From Streptomyces chartreusis NRRL 3882 (GTDB lineage Bacteria; Actinomycetota; Actinomycetes; Streptomycetales; Streptomycetaceae), in assembly GCF_900236475.1 (NCBI RefSeq), contig NZ_LT963352.1, positions 806,001 to 870,000 on the forward strand: a DNA stretch of 64,000 bases, written 5' to 3'. Positions 39,677 to 48,135 of this stretch are shown here, one piece after another; positions within the stretch are counted from its first letter, which is position 1; every line of letters begins with the position of its first letter. The position numbers and the translations under genes are program-made. The notes under the pieces were generated by a model, which saw only the letters and a list, made by a program, of their open reading frames with translations, was not told where the DNA came from and did no database searches.

Positions 39677-41208
39677 CCCAGCACCTTGTCCACGTGCGGG
39701 CGTACCCGTGCGGGAACGCCGCCCTCATCGATGACCGTGCGGTCGCTGGTGCGGTAGCCGGCCGCGACCAGCGCGGGCAGGTCCTTCTCCGGCATTCCCG
39801 CCTGTTTGAACCGCTGGTCGAGCCAGCACACGTACAGGCTCATGGTGGCGATCGCGTCCGGCGGCGACATGTGGTCCTTGTCGCCGTCACCGTCGCCGTC
39901 CACCGCCCAGGCCCGGAACACCGACGGCGTCCACATGGCGATGCCGTACTCGTCGCTCTCCGGGCGGGCGGCGTGCGCGTCGAAGCCGCTCTCGGCCTTG
40001 AGCAGCGCGGCGAGCAGGGCGGGAGTGATCTCCTCGTCGGTGCAGCGGTGGGCCGCGCGGGCGATGACGGGGCGCAGCGCCTCGGGTACGTCGGAGTCCT
40101 CCGGGATCTCGCCGGGCACCGGGCGGTGCGCGCCGGTGACGGAGGCGGGGGTGGGGGCCCCGCTGTCGCGGTCGTCGTCCTGGGTGTCACCGGTTCCGCC
40201 GAGGAGTGCCGCCCCGGCGAGTGCGGCGGTCAGGACGACGAGCCCGGCCGCCGCGGCCGGCAGCAGGCGTCTCCGGCGGCGGGGCGGGCCGCCGGTGAGG
40301 TCCTCGACCCGGGCGGTGAGGTCACGGGCCGTGCACGGGAGCCGGGTGGTGTGGTCCGGCGCCAGGCAGTCGGCGATCAGCCGCCGCAGGCCGTCGCCGA
40401 GGCCGGCGTCGAGCCGCAGGGGTGCGGTGCCGCGTGCGTAGGCCTGGGCGGCGAGGGAGCGGGCCCGGGCCGTCGCGCCCGGGAAGGGGTGGAGCCCACC
40501 GGTGAGCACCTGGTGGGCGAGGACGCCGAAGGCCCAGATGTCGGCGGTGGGCCGGACGACCGCGCCCTGGGTGCCGGTGCGCTGGGACCACCACTCGGGC
40601 GGGAGGTGGTCGAGGGTGCCGAGCGGCGGCAGGTGGGCGTGGGTGCCGTCGAGTTCGGTGGCCAGCCCGAAGTCCGCCAGCCACACCTGCCCGCCCGGGC
40701 CCAGCAGGACGTTGGCGGGCTTGAGGTCGCCGTGCACCCAGCCGGCGTCGTGCATGTGGGCGAGTCCGGCGGCGACTCCGCGCAGGACGCGATCGGCGCC
40801 GTCGATCGGCCCGCCGGTGGCGGCGGCGTCCAGGACGTCCTTCAGGCTGGCCTCGGCACGGTCCATGACCAGCGCGAACGCACCGTCCAGGGCGGGCAGT
40901 TCCGGTGCCTCGACGGTGCACACGGCGTGGGTCCGCACCAGGTGGGGGTGGTCGGCCTCGGCGCTGAACCGGACCTCGCGCTCCACGAGTTCACCGAGCG
41001 CGGCGCGCTGCCCGGGCCCCAGGGCTCCGGTCGGGAGCACCTTCACGGCCACGGGCGTGCCGTCGGCGACGGTACGGGCCTCGTACACCGTCCCCCAGCC
41101 GCCGGAGCCGATGACCGGGCCCACCTCCCAGCCGTCGATCCGGAACCCCTCCGGGAGGCGGGGCGGCCCGGGTATCTCCAGGTCGTCCGGGGCGTCGGAT
41201 CCCGTCAT
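39652..41208 (-). CDS. Ser/Thr protein kinase with extracellular lytic-transglycosylase-like domain
   Basis: 518 residues. Residues 24-305 are a Hanks-type kinase: glycine loop GSGGWGTVYEA, Lys56 in VAVKVLP, catalytic loop HGDLKPANVLL (Asp161, Gly in place of the usual Arg, so non-RD), and LADFGLA (179-181). A single membrane helix follows at about 315-337 after a stop-transfer RRRRR. The extracellular part (about 385-518) resembles the lysozyme-like fold of transglycosylases, with a candidate catalytic Glu406 in LLKAESGFD, then YGIAMWTPSVFRAW and DAIATMSLYVCWL. Usual actinobacterial receptor kinases carry PASTA or other sensor repeats instead. Its ATG overlaps the FHA gene stop (ATGA). Confidence 0.87.
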   Translation of the reverse strand: MTGSDAPDDLEIPGPPRLPEGFRIDGWEVGPVIGSGGWGTVYEARTVADGTPVAVKVLPTGALGPGQRAALGELVEREVRFSAEADHPHLVRTHAVCTVEAPELPALDGAFALVMDRAEASLKDVLDAAATGGPIDGADRVLRGVAAGLAHMHDAGWVHGDLKPANVLLGPGGQVWLADFGLATELDGTHAHLPPLGTLDHLPPEWWSQRTGTQGAVVRPTADIWAFGVLAHQVLTGGLHPFPGATARARSLAAQAYARGTAPLRLDAGLGDGLRRLIADCLAPDHTTRLPCTARDLTARVEDLTGGPPRRRRRLLPAAAAGLVVLTAALAGAALLGGTGDTQDDDRDSGAPTPASVTGAHRPVPGEIPEDSDVPEALRPVIARAAHRCTDEEITPALLAALLKAESGFDAHAARPESDEYGIAMWTPSVFRAWAVDGDGDGDKDHMSPPDAIATMSLYVCWLDQRFKQAGMPEKDLPALVAAGYRTSDRTVIDEGGVPARVRPHVDKVLGYLAEYER

Positions 41209-42008
41209 GCGCCGGCCTCCTGCGGTGTGAGACGGCCCGCTCCGCGGGCAGGCAGCAGGCTGAGGTGCTCTTCGCGCACCAGGCCGAAGCGCAGGGCCAC
41301 GGAGGCGAGCCGGGAGCGCTTGGCTCCCGTGCGGCCGCCGTCGGATCCGGTCGCGGTCTCCTCCCCGAGGTCCAGGCGCAGTTTGGCGAAGGCCAGGTAG
41401 TCGATGTGGTAGTTGACCGCCGAGCGGGTCAGGTCCCGGCACGCCTCCAGCGGCCGCAGCCGCTCCACGATCTGCCCGACACCCGGCAGCGCCGTGTCGG
41501 AGGGGTCCCGCAGCCGGGGTTCGCACAGGGCCACCAGCACGAGGAAGTACTTCGACGTCGGGTCCAGGGCGAAGGGGTGGACGGTCTGTTCCCCACCACC
41601 CGGCGCGCACTGCTCACCGAGGTAGGCGTGCTGGGGTGCGAACACCTTGAAGGCCGCCGTACCGGACAGGGCGGGGAGCACCACGCGCGAGAACTCGAAC
41701 GGCACGGGCGCGCCGAGCCGCCCCGGGGCGACCGTCAGGTACTCGCCCGCTCCCTCCAGGTTCTCCACGACGTACGACACGCTGCGGCTGAAGTTGGACA
41801 GCCGCCAGTAGTCCCCGGCCGCCTCCAACTGCCCGGCCCGGCGCGAGATCCCGGGGTCGGTCAGCACGATGCGCACCCCCGCACCGCCGGGGGTGCCGCG
41901 GCCGAAGTCGGCGGTGTCCCCGGGCCCCAGATGGAGCAGGTCGGGCCTGCCTGTCTCATCCCCGCCCCACTGTGCGGGACCGGTCAACTGCACGATGACG
42001 GTTTCCAC
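41205..42008 (-). CDS. FHA-domain protein with C-terminal helical (HTH-like) domain
   Basis: 267 residues. The first 110 residues look like a forkhead-associated domain: DFGRGTPGGAGVRIVLTD, the ISRRAGQL phosphothreonine-contact segment, and YWRLSNFSRSVSYVVEN. The second half contains SKYFLVLVALCEPRLRDPSD and SAVNYHIDYLAFAKLRLDLG, a pattern seen in actinobacterial FHA proteins next to kinases. FHA domains read phosphothreonine, so this is the likely substrate or adaptor of the kinase encoded immediately downstream by translational coupling. Confidence 0.82.
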   Translation of the reverse strand: METVIVQLTGPAQWGGDETGRPDLLHLGPGDTADFGRGTPGGAGVRIVLTDPGISRRAGQLEAAGDYWRLSNFSRSVSYVVENLEGAGEYLTVAPGRLGAPVPFEFSRVVLPALSGTAAFKVFAPQHAYLGEQCAPGGGEQTVHPFALDPTSKYFLVLVALCEPRLRDPSDTALPGVGQIVERLRPLEACRDLTRSAVNYHIDYLAFAKLRLDLGEETATGSDGGRTGAKRSRLASVALRFGLVREEHLSLLPARGAGRLTPQEAGA

Positions 42009-42094
42009 GCGGACTCCCCCGCTGCTGACGCCCCCCGATTTGGTCGCCAGGATTGTACGGGCGGATTCCGCTTGCGCGGAGGCGGCAGGCCGCG

Positions 42095-42832
42095 TCAGCC
42101 GGCTGGTCGCGGACGCCGTGCGACGAACACGAACTCCCGGCCCGGCCGATCGGGCGCGTCGCGCACGTCCTCCACCACATAGCCGTGCGCGACGAGTTCC
42201 GCCTCGACCTCTTCCCGCTCACGGAAACGCAGTGTCGAGTCCGATGTCAGCACCTGCCCGTCCGCGGCGAACACATAGGTCCACCGGAACGTCACCAGCG
42301 GCCCGCTCACGTCCAGCAGATCCGCCCAGGACTCGACGGCACCGACGCCTGGCACCTCCGTCACGGTGTGCGTGGCCTCGCGGTTCCACTCCTCCCAGGC
42401 GCGGCGGGCCGGAACCCGGGTCTCGAACACGAAGCGGCCGCCGGGCCGCAGTGCCGCACGGACCCCTCGCAGGGTGCTCCGCCAGTCCTCGGGACCGACG
42501 ACCGCCTGGGCGGCGTTGCCCGTCATGGTCGCGAGGTCGGCGGTCAGGGGCGGGAGGGCCGTCGCATCGCCGTGGATCCACCGCACCCGCTCGCCGCCCG
42601 GCTTGCCCCGGGCCACGTCCAGGGACGCGCCGGCGGGATCGACGCCGACGACGTCGACCCCGCGTTCCGCCAGCAGCAGCGCGAACACGCCCGTGCCGCA
42701 GCCGATGTCGAGCACCCGGCGCGCCCCGAACTCCTCCGCCATGCGCAGGTACGCGGCGAGATCGGCACGGTCGGGGTCGAGCGGGTCGTAGACCGCGGCG
42801 AGCCGCGGATGCCGGAAGCACTCGTCTGCCAT
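42095..42832 (-). CDS. Class I SAM-dependent methyltransferase
   Basis: 245 residues. Motif I is VLDIGCGTGVFALLL (about 40-54), motif II VVGVDPAGASL, and motif III region LATMTGNAAQAV followed by RGVRAALRPGGRFVFETR. The N-terminal ADECFRHPRLAAVYDPLDPD is common to a group of actinobacterial small-molecule methyltransferases. Substrate unknown. It is 86 bases upstream (in genome order downstream) of the FHA gene and on the same strand but separated from it by spacing rather than overlap. Confidence 0.9.
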   Translation of the reverse strand: MADECFRHPRLAAVYDPLDPDRADLAAYLRMAEEFGARRVLDIGCGTGVFALLLAERGVDVVGVDPAGASLDVARGKPGGERVRWIHGDATALPPLTADLATMTGNAAQAVVGPEDWRSTLRGVRAALRPGGRFVFETRVPARRAWEEWNREATHTVTEVPGVGAVESWADLLDVSGPLVTFRWTYVFAADGQVLTSDSTLRFREREEVEAELVAHGYVVEDVRDAPDRPGREFVFVARRPRPAG

Positions 42833-42898
42833 GCGTCCGACGCTACGAAGGGCGGCCGCGGTGTGGCCACCGGTTTCCGGCGGGCGCCTTCGCTCGAC

Positions 42899-43888
42899 TC
42901 AGCCCAGGCAGATGACGAGCAGGCACAGCTCCTTGGAGTCGGAGCCGGAATTCGAGGGAGGCGTCGCGGCCGGAGTGGGGCTCGCCGTGGACGGGGTCGT
43001 CTCGGGAGACGCGGCCTGCTGTGTGTCGTCGCCGGTGTCGGCGGCGGGCGGGGGCGTCTGCTCGGTCACCGTCGACGTGGACTTGCCGGCGTTGCCGGTG
43101 ACGGTGTCGACGGTGTTCGGGACCGTGGTCCTGGGCTGCGTCGTCTTCGGCAGCTCGCGGGGCGTCGTGGCCGCGTCCGTCCGCGGGTCCGCCGGGGTGC
43201 TGCGGGGAGCGGTGCGGGGCTGCTCGCGCTGCGCGGTGCGGCCGGCGTGCGGCGGAGTGGTGGGCGTGACCGAGGACCGCGCGGTGTCGTGCCGGGTCGA
43301 GGTCGGTTCGGTGTACGTCGGCGCCTGACCGTCGGCGCCGCCCATGGTCGTGTCCTGCGGTGCCGTGGCCGACTGCACGCCGTGCGTGGAGTTGCCGTTC
43401 ATGGCAGCGACGGTGAGACCGCCTCCGACGAGCGCGACGGCGGTCGCCACGACGGCCCGGCGCTGGTTCTTCTTCCAGCGGGCCATCTGACGGCGTCGTG
43501 CCGCGCGCCCCTGCTGCGGGGCCTGGTAGCCGTCGGTCCCGGGGGTGTCCGGGGTCTCGTGGCCGTCGGACGAGCCGGTGCTCAGGGGCCCGTGGCCGTC
43601 GGACGGGTCGGTGCCGAGGGTCGGGGGGCGGCCGCCGGACGATCCCGTGTACGCGAGGGGGAGCTCCCGCGTGCCGGCGCGGTTCGTGTCCCAGACGCTG
43701 CCGTCGTCCCACACGTTCCCGTCCACGTTCCCGTCGCGCCATGCGCCGGAGGCGGCCGGGTACGCCCATGCGTCCGGGCCGGTACGGCCGTCGGCGGCGG
43801 AGGGGTCGATGTCCGGGGCGTAGGCGCCGCACCCCGGGCAGACCAAGGCGCCGTTGAGGTGCCGACGGCACGAGGAGCAGTAGTCCAT
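42899..43888 (-). CDS. SCO2400-family membrane protein with N-terminal zinc ribbon
   Basis: 329 residues. The N-terminus MDYCSSCRRHLNGALVCPGC has two CxxC pairs of a zinc ribbon. A low-complexity segment follows, then one membrane helix (AVVATAVALVGGGLTVAAM, about 145-163), then an extracellular Thr/Pro-rich stalk of about 150 residues ending in SKELCLLVICLG. This whole layout is the SCO2400 family, whose role is unknown. The Thr/Pro stalk would span the wall; the short hydrophobic Cys-containing end may be a lipid or protein contact. Confidence 0.85.
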   Translation of the reverse strand: MDYCSSCRRHLNGALVCPGCGAYAPDIDPSAADGRTGPDAWAYPAASGAWRDGNVDGNVWDDGSVWDTNRAGTRELPLAYTGSSGGRPPTLGTDPSDGHGPLSTGSSDGHETPDTPGTDGYQAPQQGRAARRRQMARWKKNQRRAVVATAVALVGGGLTVAAMNGNSTHGVQSATAPQDTTMGGADGQAPTYTEPTSTRHDTARSSVTPTTPPHAGRTAQREQPRTAPRSTPADPRTDAATTPRELPKTTQPRTTVPNTVDTVTGNAGKSTSTVTEQTPPPAADTGDDTQQAASPETTPSTASPTPAATPPSNSGSDSKELCLLVICLG

Positions 43889-44212
43889 GTGTGGTCTTCC
43901 CGATCTGGCTGTGCCGGCGGCTTGCCGGCCGCGGCCTGGTCACGTTCGCACGTGGGCTCGAGCCGTAACGCTAACGAGACTTTGGAAGGGGGATGTGCAG
44001 CATGTGTGACACCCCTGGGCAGATCCTCGGGATCTCGCGTGTGGTGAAAGTGACTCGCGAGTAAGAGTGACGAGGTCTGGGCATGCTCGGGCCTCTCCCG
44101 CCAACTCCCCTGCCGCGCAACGAAATTCCCCGGACCGCGGCACAACCCTTTGGACGGCCCGCGGGTCACACCATGCAGGAGCAACCACCTCGAAGAGTTG
44201 CAAGGGGGAAAT
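43889..44212. promoter_or_regulatory. Divergent intergenic region with symmetric motifs
   Basis: These 324 bases separate the SCO2400-like and SapA-like genes and contain no gene that I can support. They hold AGATCC-TCG-GGATCT at 44021-44035 and the perfect palindrome ACTCGCGAGT at 44053-44062, both possible regulator sites, and the AAGGGGG ribosome site of the SapA-like gene at the right end. Confidence 0.5.
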
Positions 44213-44662
44213 ATGAGATTCACCCGTTCCGTCCTGGCCGCCTCCGCGTTAGCCGCGCTGACGGTGGGGGCCACGACCGCCCTGGCCGCGCCGGCCTCCG
44301 CCGCGCCCAACACCACGCCGCAGAAGGTCTGCGGGAGCAGCTACAAGACCGTGAACTCGGCGAACGTCGGCTCGCTCGGCACCGTCTATCTGACGTACAA
44401 CGCCGCCAACGGGCAGAACTGCGTCGCGACCATCCGCAACAACCCGGGCACCGCCCTGGCCATGTCCGCGTGGGTCTACGTCCCCGACACCGAGACGGGG
44501 GACTCGGACGAGGGGCGGTACACGTCCTACGCCGGACCGACCTACGTCTACGGCAAGGGTCACTGCGTCGACTGGGGCGGCAGCATCAACAACGTGTATG
44601 TCCAGGTGTACGGCTCCAACTGCGGCACCCTGAAGGAACACCGGGTCACGTTCACGCGCTGA
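44213..44662 (+). CDS. Spore-associated protein A-like secreted protein
   Basis: 149 residues. Signal peptide RSVLAASALAALTVGATTAL with cleavage near ASA; the mature domain KVCGSSYKTVNSANVGSLG, GTVYLTYNAANGQNCVATIR, SYAGPTYVYGKGHCVDWGG and NNVYVQVYGSNCG is the pattern of SapA of S. coelicolor, a protein released from spores. Four Cys residues probably make two disulfides. Codon 13 (44249-44251) is TTA, the rare leucine codon read by the bldA tRNA, so synthesis should depend on development. AAGGGGG precedes the ATG. Confidence 0.85.
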   Translation: MRFTRSVLAASALAALTVGATTALAAPASAAPNTTPQKVCGSSYKTVNSANVGSLGTVYLTYNAANGQNCVATIRNNPGTALAMSAWVYVPDTETGDSDEGRYTSYAGPTYVYGKGHCVDWGGSINNVYVQVYGSNCGTLKEHRVTFTR

Positions 44663-44722
44663 ACGAACCCTGACCGCCCGGAACGACCTTGAACCGCGCT
44701 GAACCACTGTGAAACCCCTCTG

Positions 44723-44772
44723 CCGGGCCATCACGCTCCCGCCGCCGTCGCGCGGGAGCCGTGGTGGCCCGG
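44723..44772. terminator. Long hairpin terminator
   Basis: A stem of about 20 bp (44723-44742 with 44752-44772, with one G-U pair and a small bulge) lies between the convergent SapA-like and permease genes. Confidence 0.8.
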
Positions 44773-44810
44773 TGCCGGTTCTCGGCGCGCCGCCCGGCGG
44801 TCGGGCCGGC

Positions 44811-46175
44811 TCACGCCGCGCCGCGTACTTTGAGCACCGCCTTGTTGAGCACCCACAGCCCGATACCGATGGCCACCAGCACGCCCGCCCGGATGTAGAC
44901 GTCCGCGGGCCGGTCGGCCAACGGGCTGGCCAGGATCAGGGCCGTGACCGCGCCGAGCACCGGCAGGGCGGTCGGCGTACGGAAGTGCCGGTGTTCGACG
45001 CGGTCGCGGCGCAGGACCAGGACGGCGATGTTGACGACGGCGAAGACGCACAGCAGCAGGAAGGCCGTGGTGTCGCCGAGGCCCTCGATCTCCCCGGTCG
45101 AGACCAGGCCGATGGCGAGGAGCGAGACGAAGACGATGCCGACGACCGGGGTGCGGCGCCGGGGCAGGACGCGGCCCAGGGAGCGCGGCAGGATGCGTTC
45201 GTTCGCCATGCCGTAGCAGAGGCGGGACGCCATCATGATGTTGATCAGTGCCGAGTTGGTGACCGCGAACAGCGCGATCAGGGCGAAGAGCTTGGGCGGG
45301 AAGTCGAGCCCGCCGGCCTTCACGACCTCCAGCAGCGGGCCGCTGGAGTCCTCCAGCACGCGGTAGTCGACGAGCAGCGAGGAGACCAGGGCGACCAGGA
45401 CGTAGATGGTGCCGGTGACGGCAACGCCGGTGAAGACGGCACGCGGGAACGTCCGCACCGGATCCTTGGTCTCCTCGGCCATGTTGACGGAGTCCTCGAA
45501 GCCGACGAAGGCGAAGAAGCCGAGGGCCGTCGCCCCCAGCACGCTGGTGAGCAGGGTGTGACCGCTGCCTTCCGCCTGGAACTCCCCGAGCCTGGAGGGT
45601 TCGCCGTCACCGGTCAGGACGGCCCAGGCGCCGATCGTGAGGATGACGAGCAGGCCGGTCAGTTCGACCACGGTGAGGACCACGTTGGTCTTCACGGATT
45701 CCGACACGCCTCGCAGGTTCAGCGCCGCCAGGGCGAGGATGAACAGGATCGCGACGAGCGTGGGCGGGAAGAAGCCGGTGAACTCGGACAGGTAGTCCCC
45801 GCTGAAGGCGCGGGCCGCCGCGCTCGCCGAGGACAGGCCCGAGCACATGACCATGAAGGCGACGATGAACGTCAGGAACGGGACCTGGAACGCCTTCTGG
45901 GTGTAGAGCGCGGCTCCGGCCGCCTTCGGATACTTGCCGACGAGCTCGACGTACGAGGCGGCTGTCAGGATCGCCACGGCGAACCCGATGACGAACGGCA
46001 GCCACAGCGCCCCGCCGACCTTGCCGGCGACCTGACCGGTGGTGGCGTAGATGCCGGTGCCGAGGATGTCACCGATCACGAACAGGACCAGCAGTCTGGG
46101 GCCGATGGCCCGCCGCAGCGGGGTCTCCTCCTCCCTCTCCGGCACGGCGGCTGCATCCCTGTCGGTTGCGGACAC
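44811..46175 (-). CDS. APC-family amino acid permease
   Basis: 454 residues with about 12 membrane helices. The first helix motif GDILGTGIYATTGQVAG (G-x-G-x-G) and the segments GFFAFVGFEDSVNMAEETKDP and ALFAVTNSALINIMMASRL are typical of the APC superfamily (YjeH/CAT-like). It should import amino acids or polyamines by proton symport. GTG 46175 was chosen because GGGAG stands six bases upstream and the N-terminus then has a normal 25-residue cytoplasmic tail; upstream ATGs would add about 60 residues. Confidence 0.9.
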   Translation of the reverse strand: MSATDRDAAAVPEREEETPLRRAIGPRLLVLFVIGDILGTGIYATTGQVAGKVGGALWLPFVIGFAVAILTAASYVELVGKYPKAAGAALYTQKAFQVPFLTFIVAFMVMCSGLSSASAAARAFSGDYLSEFTGFFPPTLVAILFILALAALNLRGVSESVKTNVVLTVVELTGLLVILTIGAWAVLTGDGEPSRLGEFQAEGSGHTLLTSVLGATALGFFAFVGFEDSVNMAEETKDPVRTFPRAVFTGVAVTGTIYVLVALVSSLLVDYRVLEDSSGPLLEVVKAGGLDFPPKLFALIALFAVTNSALINIMMASRLCYGMANERILPRSLGRVLPRRRTPVVGIVFVSLLAIGLVSTGEIEGLGDTTAFLLLCVFAVVNIAVLVLRRDRVEHRHFRTPTALPVLGAVTALILASPLADRPADVYIRAGVLVAIGIGLWVLNKAVLKVRGAA

Positions 46176-46331
46176 GAAAGCTCCCTGAGGCGTTCGACAC
46201 GGACCGGAACACCGTCTCCCCTGCCCGGAAGACCATGCGTGATGCCTTGTACTACTCGCCTCGCCCCCGCGCACCTCGCCCGCGAGGGGACCATGGACCG
46301 GACACGAACCCGCTACCGATGAGGAACCCCC

Positions 46332-46920
46332 GTGCTCGTACCCGCCGACCCGACCGTCCTGCATCCGATGGAGGGTCGGGGAGTACTCCTACTACGACGA
46401 CCCGGACGGCCCGGCGGCGTTCGAGACGCGCAACGTGCTCTACCACTACGGGCCGGAGAAGCTGATCATCGGCAGGTTCTGCGCGCTGGGCACAGGAGTG
46501 CGGTTCCTCATGAACGGCGCCAACCACCGCATGGACGGCCCCTCGACCTTCCCCTTCCCCACCATGGGCGGCTCCTGGGCCGAGCACTTCGACCTGCTCA
46601 CCGGCCTGCCCGACCGGGGTGACACCGTGGTCGGCAACGACGTCTGGTTCGGCCACGGCACGACGATCATGCCCGGCGTGCGGATCGGGCACGGGGCGAT
46701 CATCGCAGCCGGCGCCGTGGTCACCAGTGACGTGCCGGACTACGGCATCGTCGGCGGCAACCCCGCGCGCCTCATCCGTACCCGGTACAGCGACGAGGAC
46801 GTCGCCCGGCTGCTGGCGGTGGCCTGGTGGAACTGGCCCGTGGAGCACATCACCGAGCACGTGCGGACGATCATGTCGGGCAGCATCGCCGACCTGGAGG
46901 CCGCCCGGCCCCCGCGATGA
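46332..46920 (+). pseudogene. Vat/CatB-type xenobiotic acetyltransferase, disrupted by internal deletion and frameshift
   Basis: GTG 46332 has a clear ribosome site (GAGGAAC) and opens [14 protein letters not shown], but after about codon 15 the homologous reading continues in another frame as [17 protein letters not shown] and then [18 protein letters not shown]. About 17-18 codons that normally lie between PMEG and VGEYSYYD in Vat proteins are missing, and the gap is not a multiple of three. The rest is intact: left-handed beta-helix hexapeptides, catalytic His in [19 protein letters not shown] and [13 protein letters not shown]. The family acetylates streptogramin A or chloramphenicol-like compounds. 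A shortened protein starting at 46435 is possible but would lack the first coil. Confidence 0.8.
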
Positions 46921-47005
46921 GTTTCGGCCGGGTCGCGAGTCTGTTCCGGTGAGTGTCGTACGAGGCGTACGGCACCGCCCGGCACAGGACACCACGGAGG
47001 ACACC

Positions 47006-47788
47006 ATGACGACCACCCCGGACGCCCCGACCACCGAGCTGCCCGGCCGCCCGCCCGTCGTCGACCCGGCCACCTGGCAGGCCGCCCGTGACGAGCTCCT
47101 GGTCCGCGAGAAGGCCCACACCCGCGAGGGCGACGCGATCGCCGCGGCCCGCCGCCGGCTGCCGATGGTGGAGTTCGACGGGACTGTCGAGGTCGTCGGC
47201 CCCGACGGCCCGGTCCCGTTCCTGGACCTGTTCCAGGGCCGCGACGAGCTCGTGGTCTACAAACACATGTGGTACGACGGCGCCCCGCACCAGGGGCAGT
47301 GCGAGGGCTGCACCACCACGGCCTGGCACCTGAAGGACGCCGTCTACCTCAACGCCCGCGGTGTCTCGTTCGCCGTCCTGACCTCGGGCCGATGGGACGA
47401 GGTGGCCTCCTACGTCGACTTCATGGGCTACACCCAGCCCTGGTACTCGGTACGCGACGTGGACGCGCCGGTCGGCGGCGAGATGGGTTACCTCACCTGC
47501 TTCCTGCGCGACGGGGACCGCGTGTTCCTCACCTACTCCACGACGGGCCGCGGCAACGAGCGGGTCAACGGGTCCCTCGGTCTGCTCGACATGACGCCCT
47601 ACGGCCGCGGCGAGGCGTGGGAGGACAACCCCGAGGGCTGGCCCGAGGGGCAGGTCCCGTGCTGGTCCTGGCGCTCGGACGCGGACGGGAACGCCACCTG
47701 GGGCCCGACCAGCCGCCCCGTGCCGCAGTGGACCCGCCCCGGCGCGACGCCGGTGGAGACCCTCGGCCGGCAGGGCCACCACCACTGA
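47006..47788 (+). CDS. DUF899 (thioredoxin-like) family protein
   Basis: 260 residues. The family signatures are REKAHTREGDAIAAARRRLP, ELVVYKHMWYDGAPHQGQCEGC and WYSVRDVDAPVG, with a late FLTYSTTGRGNERVNGSLGLLD. DUF899 proteins have a thioredoxin-like fold; no reaction is established. The conserved Cys pair sits in QCEGCTT. GGAGG precedes ATG 47006. The His-rich tail (GHHH) is unremarkable. Its neighbours, a broken acetyltransferase and an AraC remnant, do not suggest a pathway. Confidence 0.88.
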   Translation: MTTTPDAPTTELPGRPPVVDPATWQAARDELLVREKAHTREGDAIAAARRRLPMVEFDGTVEVVGPDGPVPFLDLFQGRDELVVYKHMWYDGAPHQGQCEGCTTTAWHLKDAVYLNARGVSFAVLTSGRWDEVASYVDFMGYTQPWYSVRDVDAPVGGEMGYLTCFLRDGDRVFLTYSTTGRGNERVNGSLGLLDMTPYGRGEAWEDNPEGWPEGQVPCWSWRSDADGNATWGPTSRPVPQWTRPGATPVETLGRQGHHH

Positions 47789-47840
47789 CGCCTGGCCGAC
47801 GGCCCCGGCGCAAGGCGTGTGAAGCGGGAGCGCTCCTCCC

Positions 47841-48131
47841 TCAGACCTTTCCCGGACGTCGCGGGCCGCCCCGGGCCCGGTTGCGGAAACCCGCGGGAGT
47901 CTCTCCGGCGCGCTGCCGGAAGAAGCGGGTGAAGGCCGTGGGGCCGGGGAAGCCGATGCGTTCGCCGACGGCGGTGGCGGGCAGGTCGGTGTGCACCGGG
48001 AGGCGCTTGGCCTCCAGGAGCACCCGGTCGTCGATCAGGCGCTTGGCTCCGGACCCGGTCACAGCCCGGCTCGCGCGCGTGAGGGTGCGCACGCTGTAGC
48101 CCGGCAGCCGTCCCGCCCCTGAGGACGCCTT
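47841..48131 (-). pseudogene. AraC-family regulator, C-terminal remnant
   Basis: The frame reads LPGYSVRTLTRASRAVTGSG then DDRVLLEAKRL, VGERIGFPGPTAFTRFFRQ and RAGETPAGFRNRA, which is the complete second half of an AraC DNA-binding domain. Nothing that resembles the sensor domain or the first helix precedes it: upstream, the DNA is occupied by the end of the phenolic acid decarboxylase gene. A GTG at 48092 could start an 83-residue fragment, but a functional product is unlikely because one of the two helix-turn-helix units is incomplete. The deletion probably accompanied arrival or rearrangement of the neighbouring gene. Confidence 0.75.
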
Positions 48132-48135
48132 GAAC

